Assembly: GCA_963576475.1 (NCBI GenBank)
Contig: OY754974.1
Location: forward strand, 4,920,247 to 4,984,246
Origin: Molanna angustata
Lineage: Eukaryota > Arthropoda > Insecta > Trichoptera > Molannidae
Length of the DNA: 64,000 bases
Direction: 5' to 3'
In this document: positions 37,041 to 47,524 of the stretch, piece after piece
Layout: each line of letters opens with the position of its first letter
Position numbering within the stretch: the first letter of the stretch is position 1
Notes under the pieces: model-generated
The model's input: the letters and a program-made list of their open reading frames with translations, nothing else
What the model was told of the DNA's origin: nothing
The model's database searches: none
Translations under genes and position numbers: made by a program

Positions 37041-37865
37041 GGGCCGGTCTTATAAACGTCCGTTAGTTAGATTTCAGACCAAACAAACCGAAATTTGATA
37101 CAAATGCTCTATATTTCGTCTTATAACAATCCGTTAGTTAAATTTTAGTAAAAGTTTACCGATAGCCTTTACCGACGGTCGGACCACCGATTAAGCGTTC
37201 GTTAACGATAAGTTATGGAAGGATTGAGTTTTACCACACTTGTTTTTTTTATGTTGTGGTACATTTTCAATATTACGAATATTTTGAAATATACTGTTTT
37301 ATATTTTATTGGATTTTTATATTGAATTGCTTTTTTTCAGTAAAAAATGTCGTCCGACAGTGATTTTGAATAACCAAAACAAATTTGATTACAAGTTTGT
37401 GTTTGACCAAATATTTTATTATTTCAACATGACATTGATGACACTGAATTTCGTTTTATTTTATATTAATTATTTTTTTTTATTTAAAAAAAAGAATTTC
37501 AGTTGAGGCGAGGTTTGAACGAACCCGCGTCCACTGAATTACTAATCCAGCGCGCTAGTTAAATAATAAAGGATTATCACCATTTTTGTAATTTTTGATA
37601 TTGTTTGAAGTACGCAAAAAATTAAACACTCTCTGTTTATATATTGCAATGACAGCACCGCTTAATCCATTACAATCCATTATAGTCCAATACAAATCCA
37701 TTGAAAATCCATTGTAGTCTTATTAGACTGTAACTGTCAAATAAACGGACAGTTAAAATAGTTTTATAATACCGCCGATAGTAATATCTACTTAGGAACA
37801 TCCATCCGTTAGTAAATCGTAAACATACTTACGAATATTTGGTCTCTCGTTTATAAGACTGGCCC
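37041..37865. mobile_element. MITE with PIF/Harbinger hallmarks (825 bp)
   Basis: The ends GGGCCGGTCTTATAAACG and CGTTTATAAGACTGGCCC are inverted with one mismatch. TTA flanks both sides (37,038-37,040 and 37,866-37,868), the 3-bp target preference of PIF/Harbinger. No transposase frame is inside. It carries a SINE A fragment. Its removal restores a continuous LINE reading frame. Confidence 0.85.
37503..37562 (-). mobile_element. SINE family A-like head inside the MITE (A8)
   Basis: The minus strand reads AACTAGCGCGCTGGATTAGT, AATTCAGTGGACGCGGGTTC, a tRNA-like core with a B-box. Confidence 0.5.
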
Positions 37866-38516
37866 TTAGTATTTTCAAGAAAAAACTAAAGAAGGAATAT
37901 TTATCCTTGAACACCTGATCCCGATTTCCTTACCTGTCCTTACCATATCCTTTTTTCTTGCTATGAATTATTATTATTTTTTTTGTTTTAATAGTATTTA
38001 TGTAAGTGTTATACGTATTATCATTGATTTCTTTTACTCATATTTATTTGCTGTTGTACATACACAATGTTGTAATACTTCGTAATCTGGTTGGTTGGAA
38101 GAAATTGCCTAATGGCAATAAGCCCGCCAGTGTACAATTATATTTGTTTATATTATGTACAAGAAGATGTATAAATAAATAAATAAATAAATAAAAATGG
38201 AAATATAGGCAGTTAAACTCATAAATTTATCATAAAAAAATATTTTTCTTAATATAAAATGTTTGAGAAACTCTGGAATTAAAAAAAAAAACCTATTTGA
38301 GATTTTATATTTGTCTATGATTATACCAATTTTCAGCGTTCTAGCTGTTATGGTTTCTGAGATATATGAAAAAATAAACCAAAAATTCAAAAGTTGATAA
38401 CCCCTGACTGAAACAAAAATTATCAATTCTGAGTATAAAATTTTTGTAAGCCTATAACTGTTTATATATTCTGAAAATTTAGGCTCTTTAAATTGAGCGG
38501 ATCAAAAGTTATAAAG

Positions 38517-38551
<35 letters not shown>

Positions 38552-38723
38552 CACGTCGTGAAAAAAGTAGACCCTGCATACAATTCTCGCGTATCCTGGC
38601 TTGAAACATTGTCGATATGTTAAGAGAACAAAGTTCTCTTGAACAAATCGACAGTTGGACAATAATATTTGATTTATTTGAAAAAAAATGAAACATTCGC
38701 ATTTGTTTTTTTTAATCCAAATA

Positions 38724-38822
38724 AATATAGTTGGTTGGAAGAAATTGCTTAAAGGCAATGAGCCTACCAGTGTGCAATATATGTGTTTATATTATACACA
38801 AAAAGGTAAATAAATTAATTAA
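38724..38822 (+). mobile_element. LINE tail fragment (family D)
   Basis: GTTGGTTGGAAGAAATTGCT, AAAGGCAATGAGCC, CCAGTGTGCAATATATGTG, ending in AAATAAATTAATTAA. Confidence 0.7.
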
Positions 38823-39439
38823 TATACTATAATTGTAGTGTGTTGAAAGAGAGGATATACATTTTTTGTTAATTTTAAATTAAATATACATATGTAAATA
38901 TATTAAACAAAAACTTGTGCAAGAGAATGGAAACAGCATAGGTATACATACCTATTTTAATAAGCTATATATTTATTTAAATTCAGGTATCCGTAAAATT
39001 CCAGGATATCAATATGGTTATATGTTCATTCGTTGCTCAGTATTCAGTAGGAAGCATTATTTCTATTGCGACAATATTATAAAGACATTATTACATTCTG
39101 GTTCTCGAGTCCATAGTGCAGGGTATCGTGTTACTCTCCCAGCGAACAATGCGTTGTGAATCTTGCGTGAAGATCTTATCAGAGGTACCAAGAAATAGGA
39201 GACAAATTATTGTGCAAAATATATTCAACAATACATATGTTACATACAATCATATTGTTCAATTGAAATGTTTCAATTGCTTTGCTTTTATATAGCGAGC
39301 GCGGATGTAAATACCATAATATAATTCATTTCAAAATTACATTCCGGAAAAGGCGTTTTGACTATGAATCGTATTAGATTATATTAGGTACCTATAGATA
39401 TTTCAAGGTCAGGAAACTTGCGGTTCTTATACCTACAAT
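38823..39439. other. AT-rich intergenic, nothing recognised
   Basis: No coding or family signal. Confidence 0.4.
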
Positions 39440-39745
39440 GCAAATTTTATTATTTATTTTTTTACATATTTATTTGTTTATGTATTTATTCATTTAATTA
39501 TTTATTGATTAATGTATTTATTTATTAATTAATTAATTTATTTATTTATGTATTTATTTGTTTATTTATTCATTTATTTAATTATTTATTTATTTATTTG
39601 TTTATTTATTTATTTATATATTTATTTATTTATTATTTATTTATTTATTTTTTTTTTTTATTTTTTTTTTATTTTTTTTTTATTTATTTATTTATTTATT
39701 TACTTATTTATTTATTTTATTATTTTTTTTTTATTTATTTATTTG
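39440..39745. repeat. (TTTA)n microsatellite, about 300 bp
   Basis: Long degenerate TTTA array with T-runs and occasional TTTG/TTCA variants. No SINE body is recognisable at either edge. Apparent IYLFIY open frames are artefacts. Confidence 0.9.
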
Positions 39746-39853
39746 TCTATACGGCTGGAAGCCTTTTACAAAATTATGTTGACATTAATAATAATATATG
39801 TCAGTAAAACATTGACATGAATTAAAACACATGAAAGCATTTAATATATTTTG

Positions 39854-40424
39854 ACTCCTCACTAACCCAAGGGGATATAGTGGGGATACCTAGAGCTATG
39901 AATTCGAAATTTTTAACACTATTTTTTTATTACAGATCAACTAGTATCATGCTGAGATTGTATTTTGAAATTTTCATCACAATATATTATCTGTGTATGC
40001 TGTGTACTATATACGGCGTGTTTATTCTGCTTTATCGATTATAAACTAAAGTAGGTACCTACTCGTTCGATAATTTTTAAATATTGCAAATATGTATACC
40101 TTATACTCGCTTGGATCCCATTAGCTTAGATTAGGATATCTGAATAGTGTTTCTCATTATTTTAACTGTCAAATATTTTAAAGTAACCCCAAGCTCAGGA
40201 ATTTTAAAATTGTATATTTCTAATTTTATATTGAAAAAAGGCAAACCACTTTCATAGAATGGCGTTGAAGAATTATCAAGTTTTCACAATAAAGTATTAA
40301 ATCAAAAATAATTTAATACAAATCATTTCATGAAAATGCTGAAAAATTTCCATACAAAATTTGAATAATTTGTGAAGTGACTTAGTAGTGAGGAGTTTAG
40401 CGTTGGCAACAACCCACTCATTTT
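39854..40424 (+). mobile_element. Repeat family F, copy F2
   Basis: Starts ACTCCTCACTAACCCAAGGG and ends TAGTGAGGAGTTTAGCGTTG plus GCAACAACCCACTCATTTT. Contains ATCACAATATATTATCTGTG, AGGATATCTGAATAGTGTTT and CCAAGCTCAGGAA. Confidence 0.85.
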
Positions 40425-40439
40425 AAGTTGATATTTGGC

Positions 40440-40735
40440 TGAAAATTTCCTGGGTCTATAAAATATCAAATGTGGAAGTACTCGGGAGAGGAAATGTCAA
40501 GCGCGAGCTAGTTGACACGGTTAAGCGACGTAAGGCAACATATTTGGGTCGTTTTCTACGAGGCCAAAGGTACAGGCTTCTCCAACTGATTATGAAGTGC
40601 AAAATAGAGGGACGCCTCAGAATAGGAAGACGTCAGATGTCATGGCTCCTCAACATTGGTGAGTGGACCGGCATCAGAGACGTCTCAGCAGTGATGGGGG
40701 TATCTGATATGGCATGAAGAAGAAGAAGACGAATG
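40440..40735 (+). pseudogene. LINE RT C-terminal tail
   Basis: Reads NVEVLGRGNVKRELVDTVK, RRKATYLGRFLRGQRYRLLQ, LIMKCKIEGRLRIGRRQMSW and EWTGIRDVSA, then a (GAA)n end. This is the cleanest copy of the family at 20,575 and 29,190. Truncated at its 5' side, abutting F2. Confidence 0.7.
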
Positions 40736-40947
40736 CGTTGTTAAATAATCTAATGTTATGTATAACAGGATAAGGTAGGTATAATACCTACCTAATACTA
40801 CGGTATCAGAAAATAATGCAAAAAAAGATTCAAATATCTTAAATTTTAATCAATTTCACATTAATTTACTGTGATGCACCGGCTTAGAAAACTGCTTCCA
40901 CCATTATAAAAAAAGTTTCAAAATAAATTCAAAAAATTAGAACTGCA

Positions 40948-41066
40948 GGGCAAGTCTGGTCAACCGGCGGCAACTGCATAATATCTTAAGATGTTATGAT
41001 TATATCCATGATATTGGTAAACATGGGTGGTTTTGATTCCGCCGTCTGACTGGACTTGCCCCCCCT
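40948..41066. mobile_element. Foldback MITE family E, copy E4 (short)
   Basis: GGGCAAGTCTGGTCAACCGG at the left and GACTGGACTTGCCCCCC at the right. The left inner arm is largely deleted. Confidence 0.75.
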
Positions 41067-41337
41067 GATTTAGCTACAAACGCCAGACACACTGGAAAAA
41101 AAATCTGATGATACAATTTTTAAAAGTTTAACTTAATTTTATATTTATTAATTATTTATTTATCAATTTACATAAATGATACAAGAATTACAAGGCAATT
41201 ACCTACTTAGTTGAAATATTATATTTATTTTATAATTATATATGTAGGTACATCAGAAATTTTAGTGCTATTTAAAAATAAAAAGAAATAATTACATACC
41301 TAAGTGTAAGAAAAAATTTTTTTTTCTCATATAAATT

Positions 41338-41412
41338 TTGATTCTCTGGTCTAGAAACTAGAAGTACTGGCTTGTTGGAAGAAATATGGAAATATACTCG
41401 CCTCTTGCGTAG
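41338..41412 (+). mobile_element. SINE family C, 3'-end fragment C9
   Basis: ATTCTCTGGTCTAGAAACTA, TTGGAAGAAATATGGAAATA, ACTCGCCTCTTGCGTAG is a decayed C body and tail lacking one hairpin arm. Confidence 0.5.
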
Positions 41413-41494
41413 ATTTATATTTTTATTAATATGGAATAAAACAAAATAATATAAAATGTGTTAATAAAATAAGTTTTTTTGTGTAAATATGCCA

Positions 41495-41658
41495 GCCTTA
41501 AGCCGGTTGCAGAACAAAAGCTAAGCTAAGTAAGTTTATATTAGCTCGCATAACTGAGGTCATTTTCAGCAAGCTTGTATGAAAAACATATATCCTCAGC
41601 TATGCGAGCTAAGCTAAACTTACTTAGCTTAGCTTTTGGTTTGCAATCGGTTTTAGGC
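41495..41658. repeat. Foldback element, arms about 65 bp
   Basis: GCCTTAAGCCGGTTGCAGAA with AAAAGCTAAGCTAAGTAAGT and AGCTCGCATAACTGAGG is mirrored by CCTCAGCTATGCGAGCT, ACTTACTTAGCTTAGCTTTT and GCAATCGGTTTTAGGC. Confidence 0.8.
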
Positions 41659-42346
41659 TCGTGTAAAGCGACGCTCGACTCAAAAAACGGAAATATTTAG
41701 TTTTGGGATACACCGGCATTGACAACTATTCCGACAGAAGACATGGCACGGACAAAAAAAAATCACCAGATGAAGTAGGTATCACGGTATGAAACCCGAG
41801 TGAGCAGTGCAATGAATGTGGTATTATGTCGTTTTTATTTATGTTTTGATTGAGACCAACAGAGCGATGAAACTTGATAGGGACGGACGATGGTAACAAA
41901 TGAGCGGAAACGCGTAGCTGGGAACAATTGAACAGGGGCGGGACTCGAACCGAATAATGGGAGGAGAATTGAGTCAATGATCACAATGAAAATAAAAATC
42001 AAAATATTTCAGCAAAGTATTGATATTGAAAAGGAGTCATCGAGTATCCAAGGAAAATTGATCATATTTCAATGACAACATAGAATAAATTTAATACCTA
42101 CTTAAATTTTTTATAATAAAAATCATGAAAAAGTAGTTCCTACAGGATGTTATACGTGTTTAAATGTCTTTTTATGGAAGAACATACCTGTAAGTTATAG
42201 TTTATACAATATTTACTTTTTATTATTTTTTTTAATTTATAACAAATATTCAAAAAACACAAGATACTGATAAAGACACAATAAAAAACACATATTGTCC
42301 TTAACTAGAGTGCAAGCACCTGTATGTAATGGAGACATTTAAAATT
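41659..42346. other. AT-rich intergenic, nothing recognised
   Basis: No gene could be supported. A frame at 41,726-41,977 (-) lacks recognisable features. Confidence 0.35.
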
Positions 42347-42697
42347 GTCGGCCTCATGGCTCAGACGGTTAGGTATCTGACTTCTCATGCAAAGGTCCCG
42401 GGTTCGATTTCCAGTGGAGACACAGATTTTAATTGTGTTTTACAATAATAATAATAAATACTTCCTTGCACCTTGCGCAAGTGACGAGTTTATTTCCAAA
42501 TGCCAATTTCTTCCAACTAACCAGTGTTTCCAGTCCAGAGAAGCAATATTTGCGAGAGAAACGAATTTAAATAAATTTCTGCTCTGCTGGGAATCGAAAC
42601 CAAGACGCCCTCACAGAAGCCAAACGGCTTACCAACTGTGCCACGGTGGTCGGTCGGTGTTTTCAGTCTGGATCCGTGAGACGATTAATATTGTCTG
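42347..42697 (+). mobile_element. SINE family B, copy B5, split by SINE C4
   Basis: The head (GTCGGCCTCATGGCTCAGAC; B-box GGGTTCGATTTCC) and AATTGTGTTTT lie left of the insertion. TCAGTCTGGATCCGTGAGAC and GATTAATATTGTCT continue after it. Confidence 0.85.
42442..42656 (-). mobile_element. SINE family C, copy C4, with 7-bp target-site duplication
   Basis: Full-length inverted copy: (ATT)n end, TTGCACCTTGCGCAAGTGAC, body, and head ending CCACGGTGGTCGGTC. GTGTTTT occurs at 42,435-42,441 and 42,657-42,663, interrupting SINE B5 exactly. Confidence 0.9.
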
Positions 42698-42720
42698 TAT
42701 TGATTATAATGACCGAACAT

Positions 42721-42790
42721 TTACGCCGAGATGACTCGGCATTATCAAGGTATTAGATGAAACTAGATGATGCCGAGTCACCTCGGTGAA
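42721..42790. repeat. Compact hairpin, arms about 25 bp
   Basis: TTACGCCGAGATGACTCGGC...ATTATC is mirrored by GATGATGCCGAGTCACCTCG...GTGAA with a few mismatches and about 20 bases of loop. More GC-rich than its surroundings. Confidence 0.7.
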
Positions 42791-42797
42791 AAGGTTT

Positions 42798-43345
42798 TCA
42801 CTCTGTTAACATAAACACAAGAATTTTTATTATATTATCAACTTATTATTTAAAATATGTCGTTTAAACAAAACAAGATACCTTCATAATTTTCAATGAA
42901 ATCACTACAAATTGCACAATTATTAAATTCCTTGATGCTCTCTTGATTCAATTTGGATCAAATAAAATGTACATAGGTCTGGCCCTGACTTTTTAGTAGT
43001 TAGGTATTTTTGATGCGTTAAGTCCAAGTGCTTTTCTTTGGGAGCGCCGCCGCTCGGTCACGTGTTGTGAAAGAAGTGATCGCATTACATGATTCGTCTC
43101 ACCAAGATCACTGGATCGAATCCAATACCGTGCACGGATTTCAATTCTTTTTATTCAAGTTCAAATGACACTTCTGGGTTTGACAGCCAAAAATAACTCC
43201 CGAAACGAGTATCAAAATTTGAATACTTATTGATAAAAAAAAACATAGCCTAGAATAGTTTTAGTTGCTCCTTTCAAATAGAGAGTAAATTATGTTCGGA
43301 GTCAGTTACAAATACCGTTGTACATTTTTCAATTAAACATAGACT
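42798..43345. other. Intergenic with a possible tRNA-like remnant
   Basis: 43,040-43,140 is less AT-rich and has GGATCGAATCC, a B-box match, but no convincing A-box. Nothing else recognised. Confidence 0.3.
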
Positions 43346-43348
43346 TTT

Positions 43349-43893
43349 ACTCCTCACTAACCCCAGGGGATACAGTGGGGAGTTAGGAATTCGCAATTTT
43401 TAAATCTATTTTTTATTGCAGATTATCAACTTGTATGATGCTGAAATTGTATTTTGAAAGTTTCATCACAATGTACGTGTGTGTGCTGTGTACCTACTAT
43501 ATACGACATGTTTATTCTACCTACTATATCGATTATAGAGTAAGTAAGTACTCATTCGATTCTTTTCAAATTTTGCAAATTTAAATACATATATCTAATA
43601 CTCTCTTAGACCCTATAAGATTTAAGGATATCTGAATAGTGCTTCTAATTTTTTTTAACTGTCAAATGCTTATAAGTGACCCCAACCTCAGGAAACTTAA
43701 AATATGTTTTTTTTATTTACAAATTGATAATAAGGCACATCACTTTCATAAAATGGCATTGAAAGATTTGGATCATAAATAATTTAACAAACTCATTTCA
43801 CGAAAACGCTGAATATTTTTCATACAAAATTTTATTACTTTGTGGAGTAACTTGGTAGTGAGGAGTTTAGCATTGCCAACAACGCACTAGTTT
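43349..43893 (+). mobile_element. Repeat family F, copy F3
   Basis: ACTCCTCACTAACCCCAGGG at the start. GAAAGTTTCATCACAATGTA, AAGGATATCTGAATAGTGCT and CCCCAACCTCAGGAAAC lie inside. TAGTGAGGAGTTTAGCATTG is at the end. Confidence 0.85.
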
Positions 43894-44499
43894 CATACTG
43901 ATTCAAATAAATAAATAAATATTATACATATTTGATTTTTTTTATATACACCACCTTCTATTATATGAAGGTAACTATGGTGTATCTAACGGTTTATATG
44001 TAAAGCTGATTATTTTCCATAGACTTCCGTCAATTTCTAATCTACATTAAAATTTATTCCTTGTCCACTTTCAAAATCTTCTCATGTTCTGGAATATACA
44101 TATTTTAATATGTACCTATATATTCAAATATATGTATATTCAACATAAATAGACTCCAAAAGTGTCTTATTTATAGCCCAAACTGTATAAGATAACTCTA
44201 CTAAGTTATAATTGTAATGCGCCCTTGAGGTGGGTTCACAAAAACGGCGCTATAGTGAGCCATTTGTATTTATTTATCATTATATTCATATTGATTGTAC
44301 CATTTATAAATAGTACCTACAATAACACACCTACATATTATGAAGAGGAGAGTTTCGTGTTGACCACTGCTCACTGTCTATAATTTTTATGGAGGTACCT
44401 GCATTCTTCATTTTATTTTTAATTTAGTATTTTTTTTTAATTCATCTAAAATATATGAGGAATTAAATGTATTTTTCATCCGCATTGCATTGTTTTAAT

Positions 44500-44545
44500 T
44501 ATGTTATGAAGAGTTCAGCGTTGGGCACAAACCACTCATTTAAAT
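44500..44545 (+). mobile_element. Family F 3'-end fragment
   Basis: TATGAAGAGTTCAGCGTTGG followed by GCACAAACCACTCATTT. Confidence 0.5.
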
Positions 44546-46228
44546 ATATTAAAATTCCGTACCGGATATACCTACCTACAAACACACACAAGAAGCCATC
44601 TATCAACATGTTCAGTAAATTAAATTAATTTTTTTGAATAAATTAATATTCTTATTAAAAAACGTGTAGTTAGTTACCAATCTTAGATTTTTTTGCCTGT
44701 CATGTTGGTATTGCTACGTGCATACAAAACAACTTAATATTAATATAAGCTCAATATGTACCTATATAATTTGAATGCTTACCTATATTATGTATGTAGC
44801 TATAAATACGTACATATAAGGATGAGCATCAAGATATGATTGAATTCGATCAGTGAGTGAATATAGGGAAAAAAAATTGCAATCTTTTTTAAATATCATA
44901 ATTATAATTTTTGCTAAATTGAAAACATGTTTATTTACTGTGATTCAACATAATTGCATTTTGATAATATATTATATAAATAATACGCAGGTAGGTAAAG
45001 ACGAATAATATATAGACGGAGAAAGTAAGCATCAAGTCAGCGTTGTGTATGTAAAAAAAAACAGTGTACCTACATACCTATCCTACCTTCCTCAATTGAT
45101 GAGAACACACAGGTAAACTTGAAGGTAACTCGAATCAGCGATTCGAAAACTTTTTTAATTCAATTTGTTGAAAAATGATTTAGTTATTAGGTATTTATCA
45201 ATTATTTTACAAACGCACAACAAAATTAGGCGCTCGTTCGCATGCGAATAACGAATATTCCTCGAATATAGAATTTTTATGTTGGTGTTGACTTTTGTAA
45301 GAGGGAGATGCACAGAACCCTTTTTAATAATACGAGTAGGTATGTAACTTTTTTAGTAGGTATTGCCTTGTTTTTTTTGCTTTCGTTATATTATTATTAT
45401 TTTTCTGTGTATTTAATTTATTACTTTACTTCAACTTGTTTGTTTTTTTGCTGTATGTTTATATTTATTGTATTTAAATTGTGTTCTGAGTATTATATTT
45501 ATTTATTTATTTTTATTTTCTTTGGCTGTTTTTTTATATAATTTGTTCCATTTTAATTTCACTGTTCTTTTTTTATGTTTTGGTAGGTACTTAGGATTTT
45601 AACGGACAAGGTTGTTTTTTTTTATTTTAAACTAATTTTTATAAATGTTCACATGAGCGTTGATCTTGTAAATAAAAAAAATAATAACAGTAATTTTTAA
45701 AATCTGCTTAGTTTATATTTTACACACCAGAATTTCTACAGTCTCCGATATTTCGATTGTTAACAGTTTTACTTATTGAATTCCAAAATTATATAATTAT
45801 TAAGTGTTTTCTTTCTAGGAACCTACCAGAAATATGGTCAATTAATCTTTGACACATATTTTCTATCATGCATTTGGTATCTTTAAAAATTTATTTTATC
45901 TTTTCCGTGTTATTTTCATTTAGGTATCTGATATAAATGAATTGAAATTGCGTTTATCGAAATTTACCGAATCGAAAAAAAAAATTATTTATTATTTGTT
46001 ACAATAATGAATATTTATTTACCTTTTATCACACCATATTTATAATGACAACAATAAGTAGATTACTGCTGCCCAACTAGGAAATCCTGTTCTAGGGCTA
46101 GCAGTTTACAATTTTTATTGACAATTATGTACATATATTCAATTATGAACCAGATGAGTATTTAACCTACAGTATATGCCTACAAACAAACGTTTTCAAC
46201 CGAAATTTTAAATAGTATTATGTAGGTA
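44546..46228. other. AT-rich intergenic rich in GTAGGTACCTAC-like motifs
   Basis: No coding frame with recognisable motifs. A T-rich frame at 45,308-45,541 is low-complexity. Confidence 0.4.
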
Positions 46229-46230
46229 CT

Positions 46231-46285
46231 TTGCTGGAATTTAAACCCAGGACGCCGACAAAGAACTCAAACGACTGTACCTTTA
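46231..46285 (-). mobile_element. SINE family C head fragment C5
   Basis: The minus strand shows GTCGGCGTCCTGGGTTTAAAT, the decayed B-box region of family C. Confidence 0.5.
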
Positions 46286-46663
46286 ATAGGTGTAGGTACA
46301 GTAAGATTATTTTGTAGATGAAATAATATTTAAAAAATAATATTATATTTTAAGATGTCTGCAAAGTTTAAGGAGTTGATGTCTATCGAATACACCTTGT
46401 CCGACTACCAGCTCCTCCCATCGCGTGTATACTTAAATTGAAATTCCATCATAGCATACTACATACAACAGTGCATACCTACCTATCTGTTGTCTCTATA
46501 TTACACTACATTTAACATTAACTATACATACATAACCAACTAAGTCATTTTATACTTAACAATCATAATAACCTAATACTTACCTACTTCCTTGTATGTA
46601 TAGTAAACTAATTTTAAAAAATGCATTTATTAGGTCAAAGTATCATCAGAAAAATATTTAAGA

Positions 46664-46745
46664 GGGTAACTGCTGCCAACGTAGGTACCTATATTTTCAA
46701 TTTGAAATTGCATCATTACCATAAAACGAATCATTTTGAAAAAAA
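46664..46745. repeat. Partial duplicate of the foldback left arm
   Basis: GGGTAACTGCTGCCAACGTA and ATCATTACCATAAAACGAAT, CATTTTGAAAAAAA repeat the first ~85 bases of the element that begins at 46,761. Confidence 0.65.
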
Positions 46746-46760
46746 TAACCTAGTTAGTTA

Positions 46761-47524
46761 GGGGACTGCTGCCAACGTACCTATTTTTCAATTTAATTTG
46801 ATATACCATCATTATTTCTTATCAAATCGTTTTGAAAAAAAATTATTTAGATAGTTTTGGTATTAATAAAGAAAAATATATCTTTACTTTTTGATAATGT
46901 TCTGTATAAATTCTTGTAGAAAAATAATGGCATACCACGATTATCAACTTTTATTTTATATTTTTAATAAAATATAAGGCATAGTTCAACATATTTTTTT
47001 TTTAATTAAAGAAGACTAAAATATCTATAAAAATATGATGTGACGTTGCATTAATGCTTCAGGTTTAGTAAATAAACCTAAACATTTATTTTCCATTCAG
47101 CGCCATTGCGAAATAAAAGTTTTTTGGTTTATTAACTTAACTTGATGCATTAATGCAACGTTACATCGTATTTTTCCAGATATTTTGATCTTCTTTGATT
47201 TATAAAAAAATAAAATGCTCTATACCTTGTATTTTTTTAGAAATTTCACATATTTTTCTAGATATTTTTGTCTTCTTTAATTTAAAAAAAATATGTTAAA
47301 CTACGCCTTATATTTTATTAAAAAATATAAGATAAACGTTGAAAATCGAGGTATGCCATTATTATTCTATAAGAATTTATACAGAACATTATCAAAATGT
47401 AAATATATATTTTTCTTTATTAGTACCCAAACTATCTAAATTTTTTTTTTCAAAACGATTTGATAATAAATAATGATGGTAGGTATATAAAATTGAAAAA
47501 TAGGTACGTTGGCAGCAGTCGCCC
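46761..47524. mobile_element. 764-bp foldback element with ~300-bp arms
   Basis: The left arm (46,761-47,057) starts GGGGACTGCTGCCAACGTAC. The right arm (47,147-47,524) ends GTACGTTGGCAGCAGTCGCCCC. They are complementary nearly throughout, around an 89-bp spacer. The right arm has an extra ~80-bp tandem duplication around TTAAAGAAGACAAAAATATC. No coding capacity. A transcript would form a long double-stranded hairpin. Confidence 0.85.

Larger units (their letters stand above)
36838..38188 (+). pseudogene. 5'-truncated LINE with intact ORF2 C-terminus and 3' UTR
   Basis: The frame from 36,838 reads ...HGLPLRSAERTTLSIP, then SARLWNSLSPDIASSYSL. If the MITE at 37,041-37,865 plus one TTA is ignored, it continues IFKKKLKKEYLSLNT and stops. 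This is the typical C-terminus of jockey/CR1-like RTs (RLWNSLPxxI...FKxxLK). The 3' UTR has GGTTGGTTGGAAGAAATTGC and TAATGGCAATAAGCCCGCCA and ends in (AAAT)n. AAATAAAAAT at 36,828-36,837 and 38,189-38,198 is a plausible target-site duplication, blurred by the repetitive tail. Confidence 0.85.
36541..38560. repeat. Repeat family G, copy interrupted by a LINE
   Basis: 36,541-36,837 and 38,189-38,560 together match, inverted, the continuous block 63,130-63,800. Landmarks are AGGATAGTATGGAGGTCAGT, TTGTATGAAGCAATGTCACT, AACCCCTGACTGAAACAAAA and GAGCGGATCAAAAGTTATAA. The intervening LINE is absent from the other copy. The G end carries a (CA)n run at 38,516-38,554. Class unknown, no ORF. Confidence 0.85.

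Noticed and set aside
39548..39820. 90-aa hydrophobic frame resembling a membrane protein
   Set aside because: Translation of a (TTTA)n array.
40472..40717. Host gene of 81 aa
   Set aside because: Its sequence is a LINE RT C-terminus shared with 20.6 and 29.2 kb.
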